Below are positions 24,169 through 37,009 of a stretch of DNA of 64,000 nucleotides, piece after piece. Source of the DNA: Orbilia blumenaviensis (taxonomy: Eukaryota; Ascomycota; Orbiliomycetes; Orbiliales; Orbiliaceae). The DNA lies in the NCBI GenBank assembly GCA_036872755.1, contig JAVHNS010000005.1, forward strand, positions 1,116,001-1,180,000. Reading direction: 5' to 3'. The notes below the pieces were generated by a model that was not told where the DNA came from, did no database searches, and saw only the letters and a list, made by a program, of their open reading frames with translations. The stretch's first letter is position 1, and each line of letters opens with the position of its first letter. The translations under genes were made by a program, and so were the position numbers.

Positions 24169-24800
24169 ATACGTTGGACGTGGGCATATTATTTTTTTTC
24201 TCTTGCCCTACCCATGACTTTAGGAAGTTACGATGGTGTTTGCACCATGATACCGCTGCCGATTCTGACATTTTGTTTTAATGCGCTCTGCGTTCCTTCA
24301 TACCATTATATCTTCAAGGTCCTTTTGAAGACCTTTCCTTAATCTTAAACTTATTCAGCGCACTGTATTCACTGTAGAAAAGAGCTTATGACTCCATATT
24401 CCCCTGCTGAAACTTCAATAGTAAGCTGTAACAGAGCAGTATTATTATGTAAAATGGGTGAAAACGAAATGTCCGGATTACTAAACACTGTACGGAAATA
24501 CAAATTAAGAGAGAAGTCCGTGGGTTTGTAAGCCATCAAACCCTGCGCGCATCTACCTTATTTTATTCATTTCCAGCACCTATTAAACGCCTATCTCTAT
24601 TGTATTCCGTCTATCATTCAATCAATACTCAAGTACCTGAGTAGTTACCTATATATGGAGCTTTCCCCCTAATGATGAAAATTAACACTACAAATTGAAC
24701 AGTAAAATTACAAACCTGTTGAAAACGCCTTTCTCGCCAGGATGTTAACTATATAGAATGAATGATAAAAAGATAGAATTGATTAGCTTATATGCTCGCA
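24169..24800. other. Intergenic, SEC16 3' region
   Basis: About 630 nt of AT-rich sequence with no supportable coding region. It should hold the SEC16 3' UTR and polyadenylation signals (T-rich run just after the stop) and the 3' flank of the minus-strand tRNA-like gene. Confidence 0.5.
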
Positions 24801-24886
24801 TGGCCCCGATAGGACTCGAACCTATACCGTCCCGGATACAAGTCTGGTAAGTATATGGGAAGTGCATCCAATTACACTACGGGTCC
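24801..24886 (-). tRNA. tRNA-like gene with intron; isotype not assigned
   Basis: On the minus strand the A box TAGTGTAATTGG and B box GGTTCGAGTCC match Pol III consensus closely. The D stem (GTGT/GCAC) and T stem (ATAGG/CCTAT) pair. The 7-bp acceptor (GGACCCG with CGGGGCC) pairs except for one A-G mismatch at the third pair. Total length is 86 nt, which leaves about 13-14 nt for an intron in the anticodon arm, as in many fungal tRNAs. The anticodon arm itself is hard to resolve: TCCC can pair with GGGA, and an inner ATAC/GTAT helix may be the anticodon-intron pairing. I could not place a normal U33 plus anticodon, so it may be a diverged or pseudo-tRNA. Confidence 0.6.
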
Positions 24887-25292
24887 TCGTATGCTGACGA
24901 TACTTGCGGGAGTGTCGTCCGTTATGAACAGGATCTGTTGCCGGATTGGGTGCCAGCTTAGACGCTAACGCCCCACCCGTACCTAAAGTGCATTCCGGAG
25001 ATTCTTACATGGGGTAGATTTCATACGAAAACCTAGGCGTGCCTAGTTGATATTCAAATATTTCAGGAAGGTAGGTCTAAGAGAGCCGCGAATGCGACAC
25101 TCTTTACTCAGTGGAGAATATCGATATCTATTACCGTCATTACTTGTTAGCTACTTAAAGCACTTAGCGCTTACATTGCCATTATTTACGGCTCGCCGCT
25201 CCTATCTTTCTCCGCATTTATAAATATATCGTACTCCTGTTTCCCTACGGGAACGCAAATAAATCTTATCCCACTACAAGATTCCTCTGAAA
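24887..25292. other. Intergenic, promoter region
   Basis: About 400 nt between the tRNA-like gene and the large plus-strand gene. No coding region is seen. A TATAAATATAT stretch near 25220 and the pyrimidine-rich run before the ATG fit a core promoter and leader of the 25293 gene. Confidence 0.45.
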
Positions 25293-28200
25293 ATGGCCAC
25301 CATTGATACCGCATCTATTAGATCGAGCAACGAGCATGAGCTCGCCCAGTACCTTCGAAAGCTCGCTGCTAGAGGTCCAGTCGAAAATACCACACAACAA
25401 CTCATTGACGCCGTTAGCAAGGGCTCCATCCCACCTTCGATATTCAAAATATGGCTGAGCATCTCACATACCCCAATTGTATTAAAAACGACGCTTGAAC
25501 AAGATATCTCGGTTAGAATACGGAAGCTTGCTATCGAGCAACTTCAGAAATTGCTCCGGTCTCCCAATTGGAGAGATACATGGGATGGGCTGGGGGCCGT
25601 GGAAGAGTTTATGAGATTGACTCGGAGTCTTCCCACTTCCGATGTGCAAGATATATGTCGTGCAATCGGGTCAAGTACTAAGGGGGTGGATTTAAGCAAG
25701 AGGGAAGTCATTACAGACCTCTTTAACGCCCTCGAAAACCAAACTACCGATACACGCCCCCTAGCTAGATGTTATCAATACCTAGTCGCAGGCTGTACGA
25801 AGGAGGTTGTTGACCGGGTGATGAGTACCCCCACGCAACTTTCCAATCATCGCCAACAAGACCTAGTTTTACGAAACCATAGTGATGTCTTGCGGCAAGA
25901 CTTTTTCAAGATGGCACTCAGCCAGGATGGACCAGACTGCCCGTGGCTTTTTGCATTGATAAGGGATCATCCAGCTGCCCCTGGTACCAATTCTGCATCG
26001 GACTTATCTTCATCAATGGAATTTTCTCTGGTAGTCCTCAGGAAGCTTGCAGAGGAGGGCCAGATCTCGCAAATTTCCGATAACGCATTTGTATACGAGC
26101 TTCTGGAACCCCTACTAAAACGATGCCTAAAAAAGGGAGTAGCAAACGAGATTCTGCAGGAGGTTGTTGAATTGACAACCAAGTATATTGAACGACACCC
26201 ATACTGTGCTAACATCATTCAGAGCTCGCAATATGGAGTATATCCAGGCCCAGAAGGACTTAGCACCCAAAAAGATATCTTCGGCAAGATTATCGAGTGT
26301 TGGTTGCGGATGCCTGATACATTCGGGGGGCTGTTCAAATCAATTCTGGTCAAAACACATCCAAGCCCTACCCGAATAGATATTGGAGCATTTAATCAAC
26401 TACTCAACAATTTTAACACAAGACACCGATACAAAATTTATCAGTTCTGTATCCAGGTTTGCACTGCACGAAATGGTGAGGCCGATGTGGATTTTGATGA
26501 GGGACTCGCACGAACTACTGGCTACCTAAGATCTCATAGCATGCCCAATCTGGACGCCGATGATGCCCTTGATTTGTTCCTTCGGCTACGAGAAGCAAGA
26601 GGCGATGAAGTGGTCGGTGGTCATTACATCGACACTATATGTTCCTTTTTTGACCTCGCAAAAGTGTCTGAAGAGAACTCCAGCCCCGTTGTGGATCTGG
26701 ACCTGTGGCAAGTTTACTATCTCCGCCAGGCCTCCAAACAAGAGGAAGCAGAGGCCCTCGCGAAAACCCGGATTTCTGAGCGTAAAAAGGCACAATCAAG
26801 TCCTGACCTACAGCTTCGTGCCCTTCATGCCCGAGCCGTGCTTTTTTACGCCATTGCCAGCGGGTCCTTACCAATACTTGGCGACGTTGTTAATTGGACC
26901 AGGAAGTTGGTTCGAGATTCTGGCATGACTATCTTCGCCCTTATACAATCGGAAATCTACAAGGTGTTATCCGGGTTCCTACCTTCAGTTGACGATACGG
27001 ATGCATCGGTGCTTCGTAAACGGGTTCAGCATGCAAACAAGATAATGAACGATTTATTCGACATCTTATGTTCCGGCTTTCGAGAGCCGGGATTTGAGAA
27101 GAGTAATTGGATTGAGATTTTTTGTTTGTTCCACCAGGTAGTTTTGGAGCGCATGAACCGGTCCTTTGAGCTGCAAGAGATGTTTTCCGACGAGGAGGTT
27201 TACAACATTCTCTGGGAAGACACGGTCAACTTTATGCTGGAGCTGGAACAAAAGGCCCTCAGCAATCAAGAAATACAAAACATCGATGACTATCGCAAGG
27301 AGGGTATTCTGGATTTTACAGGCCGTAATACCGGAGACCTAGAAATTAACGGCAGTGCTGTCCACCCGTCGACATACCGCTTTTTGGATAATCTAGCGCA
27401 GAAGCGCGATGCAATGTGGAGAGCACATCGAATATCGAAATACCCCGAAGTTGCAGAACTCCCTCAGCCATATCCGCAGGGACTTCCAGTGCAATACCTC
27501 GTTGCGCCATTTTCACTAAACGACACTCCTCCGCTGGATGACTTGGCCCCATACATCGCATCTCGTGTAAAAGCTGTTGTTTTCCCCTCTCAGGAACACA
27601 GTTTATCACCTGTTATCACAGAAAGCGGTCTATTATTGAATAATATCGGCCTTTTCTTTGAGGATTACCAATACGCCTTAAAACTATTCCTATCCAAAGA
27701 CCTTCCAGAAGAAGAGCGCTCGGAACGCCTTGACTCAGCGTGGGCATATGCTACGGGCCCCCTAAGCGAGAGCCGGATGACCAAGGAACAGGCGTTCCGT
27801 TACTGGAGAAGGTCTTTCAAGGATATCGTAAACCCTAAACCGAGGACTAAGTCTGCTGTGGGCACTCAAATCGAAAAACAGTCAAAGCCTTTCGAAACAG
27901 GCCTTAAATGGCTTGAAGAATTATCAGATGAAACAACACCAGAAGTCCTAAGGATACCAACCGTAGATGGCACTACCACCGTTCTTGAGTGGGACCCCAG
28001 TCCGACACATGAGGATGAAATTGAAGCCCAGGGGCTCAGCAAGTTGACCTACATCGATGTTTCGACAAACCCCTCAAGCCTAAGCTATATTGAAAGCTAC
28101 TATGAATCTGGCGATAAAGATCTCCTCCAAGGCCTTTCAACACCTGAGGTACCTGGAAGAACGTTCTGGCATAACACAATATGGACCCGGGCCGGAAATG

Positions 28201-31100
28201 AGAATGTGAAGTCCTCATTTCAACTTCAGGAAGCCCAAATATTGTCGGCGCTGTTATATCTTCAGACAAGAACACTCCTTCCAGATAGGCTTCTACTAGC
28301 ATCGTTTCCGTCTTCTGATGATGTGCGCTACCCATCAAGCTATCTGAGCACAGAATGTCTGTCTAAGTTAGAAGCAATCGAAATAAAAGATAAACCAGCT
28401 CTGGGTCGTAGGCGCGTAATACGACCCAAACATCCGAAAACAACAAAAGGGTTGAATGAAAATACCAAAGCCGCGCTGAAATCCCTCCAAGCCCAGATTA
28501 AATCCGTCCCTCCTGCTCTAATTTTGAGACTGGTAGAGAATGCGTTCTCTAGCCTTAGAGGAAAGACTCGGGATGACCCCGAATTTCCAGCTCTGGAGGC
28601 TTTGGCGTTTAATCTCCTAAGGCTATTGGCGAGAAGTGATAGGCCTAAGCTAGCGGTAGGGCTTGCAATTCAGAGTATCTCAGAATACCCTGCTGCTTGC
28701 TTTTGGCAGAAACCTCTTTTCACCATGGGGCTTTTCCGCGATCTGGCTCCATCCGATGCTGAAGAAGCGATGTCAAAGTTCGCCGATACTGTTTTTAATT
28801 TACTGGAACAGATGGAGAAGAGCAAGGCCGCAAATCAGGCAAAAGTTGCAGGTGAAGCGACTTCATCGACAGATATCGGCCTCTCTGCAAAAGAGCCAAG
28901 CCTTGGAACAGGTGACCCCGAGTCTTCATTAGAAACGGCAGTAACAACGTCCCCAGAAGCCAGCCCGAGCTTTGTCAAAGTCTCTACCGTCAAGCTGCTG
29001 ATAGAGATGTTCGAAGACGGAGACTTCCTATCCAGCGCGGCCACCTTTTCAAGTATCCACAAACTGTGCAAAGTAACTTCGCACGTGGATGTCCATAAAA
29101 CGGTAGTATACTACCTAACCCGGGTGCTCAAATCCAACCAGCCTCTGGAAGATGAGTTCTTTGCGATTTTGTCTACCATTATTGACAAGAACCCCGAGAC
29201 CGACATCTGCAAATTAATTCTCGATATGTTCAATTTTTCGCTTAAGTCATTAAAATTCGGTATTCAGCACCAGTCCTTGTCAATATCGGTCATACGACTT
29301 ATTTATAAAAAGAACACCGATGTCGAATTACAGAAGAAAATCATCGAGTATTTCACACTGGCACTGGACACGCCAATTTCCTCCGACAGTGCAGTACAGT
29401 CCCTTTTCTTATCGGTGATCTCGGAGATGTCACAGGGAGTCCCAGACTTGGGGTTTAGAAAAGCTTTAGTAGCATACCTTCTCCATGCACTAAAGGCTTC
29501 AGAACCAGATGTCTACGATCAAATACTAGACGTTCTTAGCGGACTTACTTCCCACTGTGGTAACATCACGGAACACGAGCCGGTCACAGACGCAAAATGG
29601 AAGTCATTCGAAGACAAACTCGAGCTTCCAAAATGTGACCTCTGGAATCCTGTTACAGAAAACCAAAACCCCATACTTCTGAAGCTAGCCAATTTTTACA
29701 AGGATATACAAAAGAACCCAAGTTTGAATATTCTATTCACGGAGCGGATTATGATTCCTATCATTAAGGAGCTCAAGTCACAATCATCGAAATACTTTTC
29801 TATATTTCTGCAACAATATGGAATTGATACGAACCAGCAGCAAGATTTCAAAATTCCAGCCGCCCTGAAATATATAAATCTCATTACAACAGTGCTTCAA
29901 AACGGTCTAGGAAAAGAAATAACACCACTTGTTGAGGACTTTGTATCCTATGCGATGTTCAATATTGATCCCCCGGACACTATCAAACAACTGAACAAGA
30001 ATTTTGAAGAAAATTCCGAACTACGATCAATTCAAGCGGTTGAGAACTGGTGGGAGTCATACGGCGCGGACAAAGAAGTATTAAGGGATAATAAATTGAT
30101 ATCATTTATTCGCGGACAAGTTGGGACGCCTGAGGAAGAAATCGTCAGCGCCTCTATCCGTGAAAACTTTCTTAAACTTTATAAAGTTATCTTTTGGGAG
30201 GAATCGAGGACTCTTAATTACAGATTCTCAGATCTTCTCCTTGACACGCTCGAACCCGATCCGCTCGATGCAGCTTGGTTACGACATATGCAGCCGATAC
30301 TACTGGATGTCCTCCAATTCATTGATTCCCTCCGGTCCGAAGAATGGGAGCAAAATCCAAATAGAGAGCCTCAGACTCTCCCCGATACGTTCCGGCCCCG
30401 GCTATGGCTTCTTACTATCCCTTCTGAGTTACGAGACAACGGTGATCAAGAAACAAGATGTCGAATATTCGCTGAAGAGGTTACGAAAGTAATCAATGAA
30501 ATTACACTATCTTGTGAATTCATCTCTTGGGTCTCTAGTATAAAGGCGACATTAGAGTTAACTCATAACGACGTCGAAGACGATATGGTCATTGCATCAT
30601 ATCTCGGACATCTTCCAAACACAGAGTCCGCACCTATCACTATACAACACTACACTTGTGTTGATCTAGCTGTAACGATGCTTCGTCGGCGAAATACTAC
30701 TAAAAGCGTCTCTTTGAAAGGAAGAATTGATACAATGATTGAATCCTGGAAGATCTGCAGTTCAGAAGCTGTTAGAAAGCTCGGTTACTCTGTAAAATGT
30801 AAGTTTATAATACATCTATCACACGAGGCTATCATGAGTTATTAGCGGTATGAATGGGCGTCGACACTATACTAACATAATTCTGTAGCACCGAGATTCG
30901 AACCACTAAAAGAAGAACCACCCAAGCTTGAGAAGAAACCCGAGCGAAGAAAGGTTGACAGAAGGTCAGGCAGGAAAAAGATAGGAACAACATCGCGCTG
31001 GGGCCCTGCGAACCTTAATGTCGAAAACACCCCCAAGCGTGATTATACACGCCCTTTCGGGGCTGTACCAAGCGGCTGGGTTGCTGCCACTGCTTGGTGA
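25293..31100 (+). CDS. Large conserved-looking protein of unknown function (1905 residues)
   Basis: Two exons (25293-30798 and 30889-31100); the intron has GTAAGT, an ACTAAC branch point and TAG, and joins in phase. I do not recognise the family. The sequence is mostly amphipathic helix with leucine-rich periodicity and no membrane segment, suggesting a helical-repeat (HEAT/TPR-like) scaffold; this is inference. A low-complexity acidic/Ser/Thr linker lies around residues 1175-1225 and divides an N-terminal from a C-terminal helical half. The last 70 residues, encoded mostly by exon 2, are basic (EKKPERRKVDRRSGRKK) and end with aromatic PSGWVAATAW. Good codon regularity, the single 5.5-kb open exon and its place between SEC16 and other genes argue for a real, constrained gene. 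It could act in nuclear or ribosome-related assembly, but nothing in the sequence proves that. Confidence 0.8.
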
Positions 31101-31710
31101 TCAATGTTTAAGGTTCAATCTAAAATTTTCCATGTTTATTAAAACTGCATTCAAAATCCGAGTTCATGCAAGCGAAGTTAAATTAAATGAACATATCTTT
31201 ACAATGTTCGTTTTGTCGAATTAGAAACAACTATTTTAAGTGCACAAAATAAACAATCCTAGCCCATCCTCCAATGCGATTATGCCAAACAATAACTAAA
31301 TACATGGGTATTAAAAAATATCACCTAACAATTATTGCATGCGTACCAAGTATATGGATGAGGGATCCATGCTATCTGCCTTAGGAGATTATATTAAATT
31401 ATTAGGAAAAAGAAAGGGTGCTCGCGCTTAAATGCTAACAAAATAAACGGGGAAGGATAATGGTAGGTATTTAGACTATACTGGTCTAAACCAATGCTGT
31501 CGGAATTGAGGGTAATGCCGCTTTTCCAAAAATCGACCGTATCGTTTGTACAACCGGTGGGAACTCATACTATACGAGATCCGTAAGAATTAGAGATTCC
31601 AGTCTCAATGTAAGCCTTGGTTGCTCTTATAGTGTAGCGCTCCAATATCTAACGGTGCGTACAAAGCGGTCTGTGTCGATAAGATTCAAGGCTTTCACCC
31701 AGAGTGAAGC
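31101..31710. other. Intergenic between convergent genes
   Basis: About 600 nt of AT-rich sequence between the 3' ends of a plus-strand and a minus-strand gene. It should hold both terminators and 3' UTRs. No coding potential is seen. Confidence 0.5.
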
Positions 31711-34700
31711 CTAACGCATCCTGTTCCTAGGGTATCTCATATCCTGAGGTACATCCTGCATCCTATCAGGCAGTGTCTCAGGAACATGTAATCCCGCATT
31801 GTGAGGTACTCCTTGCAGCCCACTGAATGAATGTTGAGGATAGTAAGAATATTCAATATTATTGGATGTTTGTTGCATTGTACTGGGCTGAACACCAGGG
31901 TTGTAGGCATATGCCATGTTTGGAGGTGCCTGTTGTGTCATAAACAATGGTGGAACGCGATGATGAGAACCCGTATTGTTGAATGTCTCTTGTGCTTCAT
32001 TTGGTTGGGTTTCAAAATTGTGGTTGTTTTGCATGCCGTGAGGCTGCTCACTGAGAATATGAGACCATCCAATCTCGTAAAGCCTCTGTTGAGCCCAACT
32101 TTGGGTTCCTTCGAGTGGGGAATGTTGATATGCGTTTGTGTGGTCGAATGCTTCCTGTCGCGCGGGAGGCGAGACTGGAGAGCCGTAAAGGAGCATATCT
32201 GTATGGGCTTCTGCAGTAGGGGGAGATATTGCACCGTCAAATCCCAGTCCAAGATTTCTACGTAGAGATTCAGGGTCGATATCGAAAGGCTGTGTAAGGC
32301 TGTAGTAGTCCTGAAGTGGATAATTCTGATTGATCTGTGAGAGTCTATTCCCGTGGTCCAAACGAAAAAAGATGTTTTCATGGGAGTGTGTCCCTTGAGG
32401 CACTTGGGGAAGAAATACAGAATTTGACCTTACCTGAGGTTGAGGCGGTCCAAAGACAAAAAATATCCCGTTCTCAGGGGCAACCCCTCCTTGGTCAGGT
32501 TCCGGCTGGCTGTTAAGTGCCGTATTTTGCAAGTCTGGCCCTGGATGTATGTCTCGTCCATCAGGCAATGGGTTACTTACTAATTCAAATACTCACCCAA
32601 GATAATCAGTATTAATGAAAGGATGGATCAACAGGATATATAAGCGTTAACTCACCGTCATGGGCTACATTTTCATATTGGCCAGTCCCTTCGAGACCCA
32701 TCTCTTCGCCTGGTCTCAACCCCTGTATTATTCTTCGAAATTCGAAAAGAGGTTGTACGATTATCAATAATTCCTGCAATTTACTGGCCGAGTGTGGGGA
32801 GGATGACCATTTCTCATGCACTGTCGGCGAACCTCCGTAGCACCCTACAAGTTTGCGCCCCTATTAATCGAACTTCTCCAAACGAAGGGATATTTAAGCT
32901 TACACATATCTGGCAATGGCTCGGATTTCGGCCACAGGGGAAATAATCTTCGAAACATCGTCGGCCAGCTCCTGGTCCGCTCATTGCCTATCGAATCTAA
33001 GACGTTTGGAGGCCAAAGGTCCCTGTGGCTCTGTCTTATGTGTTGTCTAGGTTTATAAACTCAGTAGTTAGCATGGAGCGTCCCAATTTACCAAAAGTAT
33101 GCCAAGATAACTGAGCTGTCCCCAATATTTACGTACTTGGTAGTGACTCGATATATATTGTTTGGAAAACTTACCGAAGGTGCGCTAAAGTTTGAGAACC
33201 CCCATATTTCCGTCCTTGGCCTTTCGGGCGGGGGCAAGGGAGGTCGGGGTACCCAAGTTTATATAATGGACAAGCAATCCGATAGTGAGCCTGTGGTGGC
33301 TCGTAATGCTCATCACGTCGTCTACCGCCTCCTTCTGATTCATCGTCGTCTTCGTCACCGTTTCCACCATAATTATCCTCTTCGTTTACTTGATCCTTAT
33401 TTCTTCTTCCAACAGAACCTCTCTGAGAGTATCGCGAGGAATTTATTTTGCCCGGATAATGGCTCCAACTTCCTTCGTCGCCAGGGCTTGAAGTTTTCCA
33501 AGGTCTCGAGGCGGTCCTGCCAGCCTCAAACAACTGGATATAATCGCGCTCAAGCAGGAAACTTAGCCGTATATGCAATATTGCCTGGAATGAAGAGAAT
33601 ATTGAAGGGACATCTTGTGAGCTATTTATTTGATATCCCATAAATTGGGAATCGGGGGAAGTGACCTCCCCAGCGGAAGAAACGTCAGTGGGCCCTCTCT
33701 GTTGATGACCTCTAGTAACCAGTACTCGTGGACCTGGTTTTTTCACGATCATTAATATATATCCGTACAACTGGTACAGCACAGCACAAGTTCCCACTTA
33801 CGATATAGTTTGTCCGTCCTAAAGGACCAATGTGCCTTGTATTTCTCACGAACGAGATTTAAGTCAAAGCCTATCATTATGCGTTAGCCTACACCTTCAC
33901 GAAACTCTTGCAATCCTAATTTACTACGTGCTCATATAGATGTTTGGCCAATTGAGCTAATGCACGAAGAATGATACTCACAGGGCGACGGGTATGGATT
34001 AGGTTTTGCCTGTGGAAGACAGACATCGAAGATTTGGTTCCAGGTTTCAAGAGGCAGTGTTTGCTCATAAACATCTGGATGGTAGCCCTTGATATGGGTC
34101 CTATATATCGGAGATAGAAGCAGAATTAGCAGGGTGGGTTTCATAAAACAGGCTCCACAACGCGCCATGCACCTCTAATGCGGAAGCCTAGCGACATCGA
34201 CGTCCTAGAATACGTGGAAATAGTCCTGGGATCAGGGACATTGACTAACCTGATACCATGCAAATCCTTTGTATTCACCAGTAAGCATCCGGTGTAGTCA
34301 CCAGGTTGTGCCTGATACGCAGCAAAGGGACACCGAAATCGTGTTGAAAATTCATTTGATTTGATCACCCAGGGATGCGATTGCCCAGTGTTATTGCTCT
34401 GCAAATAACTGCTGCATGCCTCTTCGAGTGCGATAATTTCAGGGTTTGTGTTGCGGTTCAATTCCCGGTAAAGGGCGACATTTGCAATGATGCACTGAGG
34501 TATAGAGAGGATACCCGTTTTGTTGGCTGGCGCTTTCTCGTCCACAGAACCCACTCCATAACTCGAAATAGCGGAGCGGCCGGCACAGCTAAACTGGAAG
34601 CTACAATCGCTATCCTCGCCCGAAGTGTCTGCTTTCTGACTCGACGAACGGCGATTATATATACCCGCCTCATTTTTGTAGTCTGAACATTGCCCAGGCG

Positions 34701-35031
34701 GATCTGCTAAATGCATTATTTCACGACCTGATATCGATGACGACTCCTGGGAGCTGAAAATTATGTCAACGGCGTCGACGAGATCCTTGATCTCCGGCCT
34801 AGCGGCTAGTCGTTGTGCACAGTTTGGAATACTTGTGTCACCATCGTATGGGCTGGCCCCAGCCTTATCAAGCTTGGATCCGATGTGCGCCAGATCATGA
34901 CCACCAGTAGTGTGGACAAGGATCTTGGCAACACTATCATGGTCTATAAGTAGCGCCTGGTTTGTGTTGTCCTTGTCGCCCAACCTCAGCCCTTCTAGGA
35001 GGGTGGAGCACGAATCTAAGTTTATCGACAT
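31711..35031 (-). CDS. Fungal zinc-finger-like nuclear protein with two CPxYK-type modules
   Basis: Seven exons on the minus strand (35031-34250, 34100-33982, 33870-33802, 33733-33175, 33046-32904, 32844-32656, 32579-31711) join in phase to 909 residues. Module 1 spans exons 1-2: FRCPFAAYQAQPGDYTGC, then DLHGIRTHIKGYHPDVY, then TWNQIFDVCLP with PYPSP. Module 2 spans exons 4-5: YRIACPLYKLGYPDLPC, then TLAHLRQHIRQSHRD, then TMFRRLFPLWPKSEPLPD. Both fit a large ascomycete family whose members read CPFYK..., then a Cys, then HIxRxH, then W-x-x-IF/LFP and PSPY. It is usually annotated as C2H2-like and probably nuclear. Between the modules lies an acidic DEDDDESE run followed by GGGRRRDE. The C-terminal 290 residues are Gln/Asn/Pro-rich, like an activation or prion-like region. 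Ligand spacing is irregular, so true zinc binding is uncertain. No target can be inferred. Confidence 0.72.
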
Positions 35032-36760
35032 GCCTGAAGAGTTTCGTTTGTTTGTTCGGTTAGATTGCGCAATTGTGCAATGGTGGGGGTTCTGGCGGCT
35101 GGTTTGCGACGTCAGCCTAAAACCGGTTAGCTATGTCTATATCTCATTACCATAGGACTAGTTTTGTCAGCGCAGGCGCAGGCATCTAGAAAACATACCA
35201 GTATTGTTTGCCTTTTAGGAACTATATTGATGAAAATTATCGCGGCCGTGAAGGTTCAAAGACTTGTAAGTGTGCACCAAGTAAAGGAAAGGAAATATGT
35301 GAACCCCAAAATCTGAATATAACCGTCAATGGAAATTCTGAAAACAGATAAATAAGTATTTTCCTGAGAATTGCTTGTCGAGGATAGAGGGTGTAACTAG
35401 AGGTATATATCAAATGAGATATGCGGGTGTTCCTGTACGGGAGAATTCTATATTGCATGAGAGCACACTATGATACGCAGGACAAGTCACAAAGCAGAGG
35501 CTTGCTTAGAAGCTTATATATCACGATCTCTGCAGCCTCTACCTAAACGAAAAAAAAAAAAAAAAAAAAAGTGGGCCCATAAATAAAGGCGTTGATTTGT
35601 GAGTTTCAAAACTGATTTAAAGCAGGTGCAAAAGCACTACAAACCGAGCACCAGTATCCTGATCGTGTAAGATACGCATATGCATGGTGGGGCCATGGCC
35701 AGCATGCACACTGCCTGCAAGCGCTGGCATACGTCTGCATACAGAACCAACCAGGGTCCGTGCTATCCGAATTCCTTAACTAATGATATATCACACGTTC
35801 GTTGTCTCGAGCGCTTTAAATATATATTACAAATTGAGTATTTTCTCCGGCGCGAGGATGTGACATGATTTTCAAGGTGTAGTATACTTCACTACGTTTT
35901 GTATTATACAGGTACCTCGGTACGCAGTCGCGGTCAACAGCGTCTGGGACGGAGACTAAGGTATATATGTGTTAACATTGCCCCGGAAAATGCCTTTGCA
36001 GTCAGTCTTACTACTATGGCATCAATGGAAAAGCACTCGAGTAGGAGAGTTGAATCGATCCAATGTTCTGCTCCCCAATTTCTAACTCTATGCAACTGCG
36101 CCCAAAAGTCTTCCCCCAGATTGCCAGGCGACCAAAAACCGGAGATCAAACAACTCTACAGCCATCCCTGCGAGAAGAGTTGCCCAGTTCAACGGCCTAC
36201 ATGTAGCCATAAAAAATTGGCGTAAGTGATTCAGAGCTAGTCTCGGCCCCGGATGCTGTTCACCAAAATTGTGTTTCAGAGCCATAACACTTCCTCAATT
36301 TGATCATGATAACCGTCTGCCGGGTTATTGAGTGCTCCAATAGCAAAACTTTCAACTGATCCGATTCCAGGAGTGTTCCCGCCCAATCATCAATGATATA
36401 ATGATATCATAGGTGAGTAATACCTCGTAGGCATACTAGCTCCCTTCAATTCAGATAGTTGGATGATTGCCGCTTAATCTAATATTATCTTTTTTTTTTT
36501 TTCCTTTAAAAAAAGAATAAAATAAAATAAAAAATACTACAGCGGGGTACCAAAATTTGGAATATATCGATACTAGTATACACGATAACGGTCTATACCT
36601 ACACCTTTTGAGAATCACAAATCAGAGCGGGGTTTGGCATTGCACAGTTGGCGGCGCTGGAGCATGGAGCTCTAGATTGAATTGAGCCTATCACAGATCT
36701 CCATGATGCGTGTCGGATTTGAGTGGTGGATTTAAGCGACTGCAGGTGTCGCTGCGGCGC

Positions 36761-36778
36761 GCTCTAGAGCTCTAGAGC
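36761..36778. repeat. Perfect 18-nt palindrome
   Basis: The sequence GCTCTAGAGCTCTAGAGC is its own reverse complement and consists of two overlapping CTCTAGAG units. It lies in a spacer with no gene on either side for more than 1 kb. It may be a chance palindrome or a dimeric protein-binding site. Confidence 0.7.
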
Positions 36779-36975
36779 AGGAAGCCCTGGAACAATTTCT
36801 ACTTAAGTATGAAGTAAGTAACGACTCTTTAGCTATAACTGATTTTAAATGCTCATTTGTGTAACTTGACTACCTAGGTAGTTAACGGGAGGAACGCCAC
36901 GACCTAACTAGAAATTGCCTGAACCAATCCAAGCAGGCGGATGTTGAAACCACATACCACCGCGCACAATACGAA

Positions 36976-36977
<2 letters not shown>

Positions 36978-37007
<30 letters not shown>
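36978..37007. repeat. Poly(A) tract, 30 nt
   Basis: Uninterrupted run of 30 A in the gene-poor spacer. A shorter run of 21 A lies at 35550-35570. Either could be a simple slippage tract or the tail of an inserted RNA copy; no target-site duplication is obvious by eye. Confidence 0.9.
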
Positions 37008-37009
<2 letters not shown>

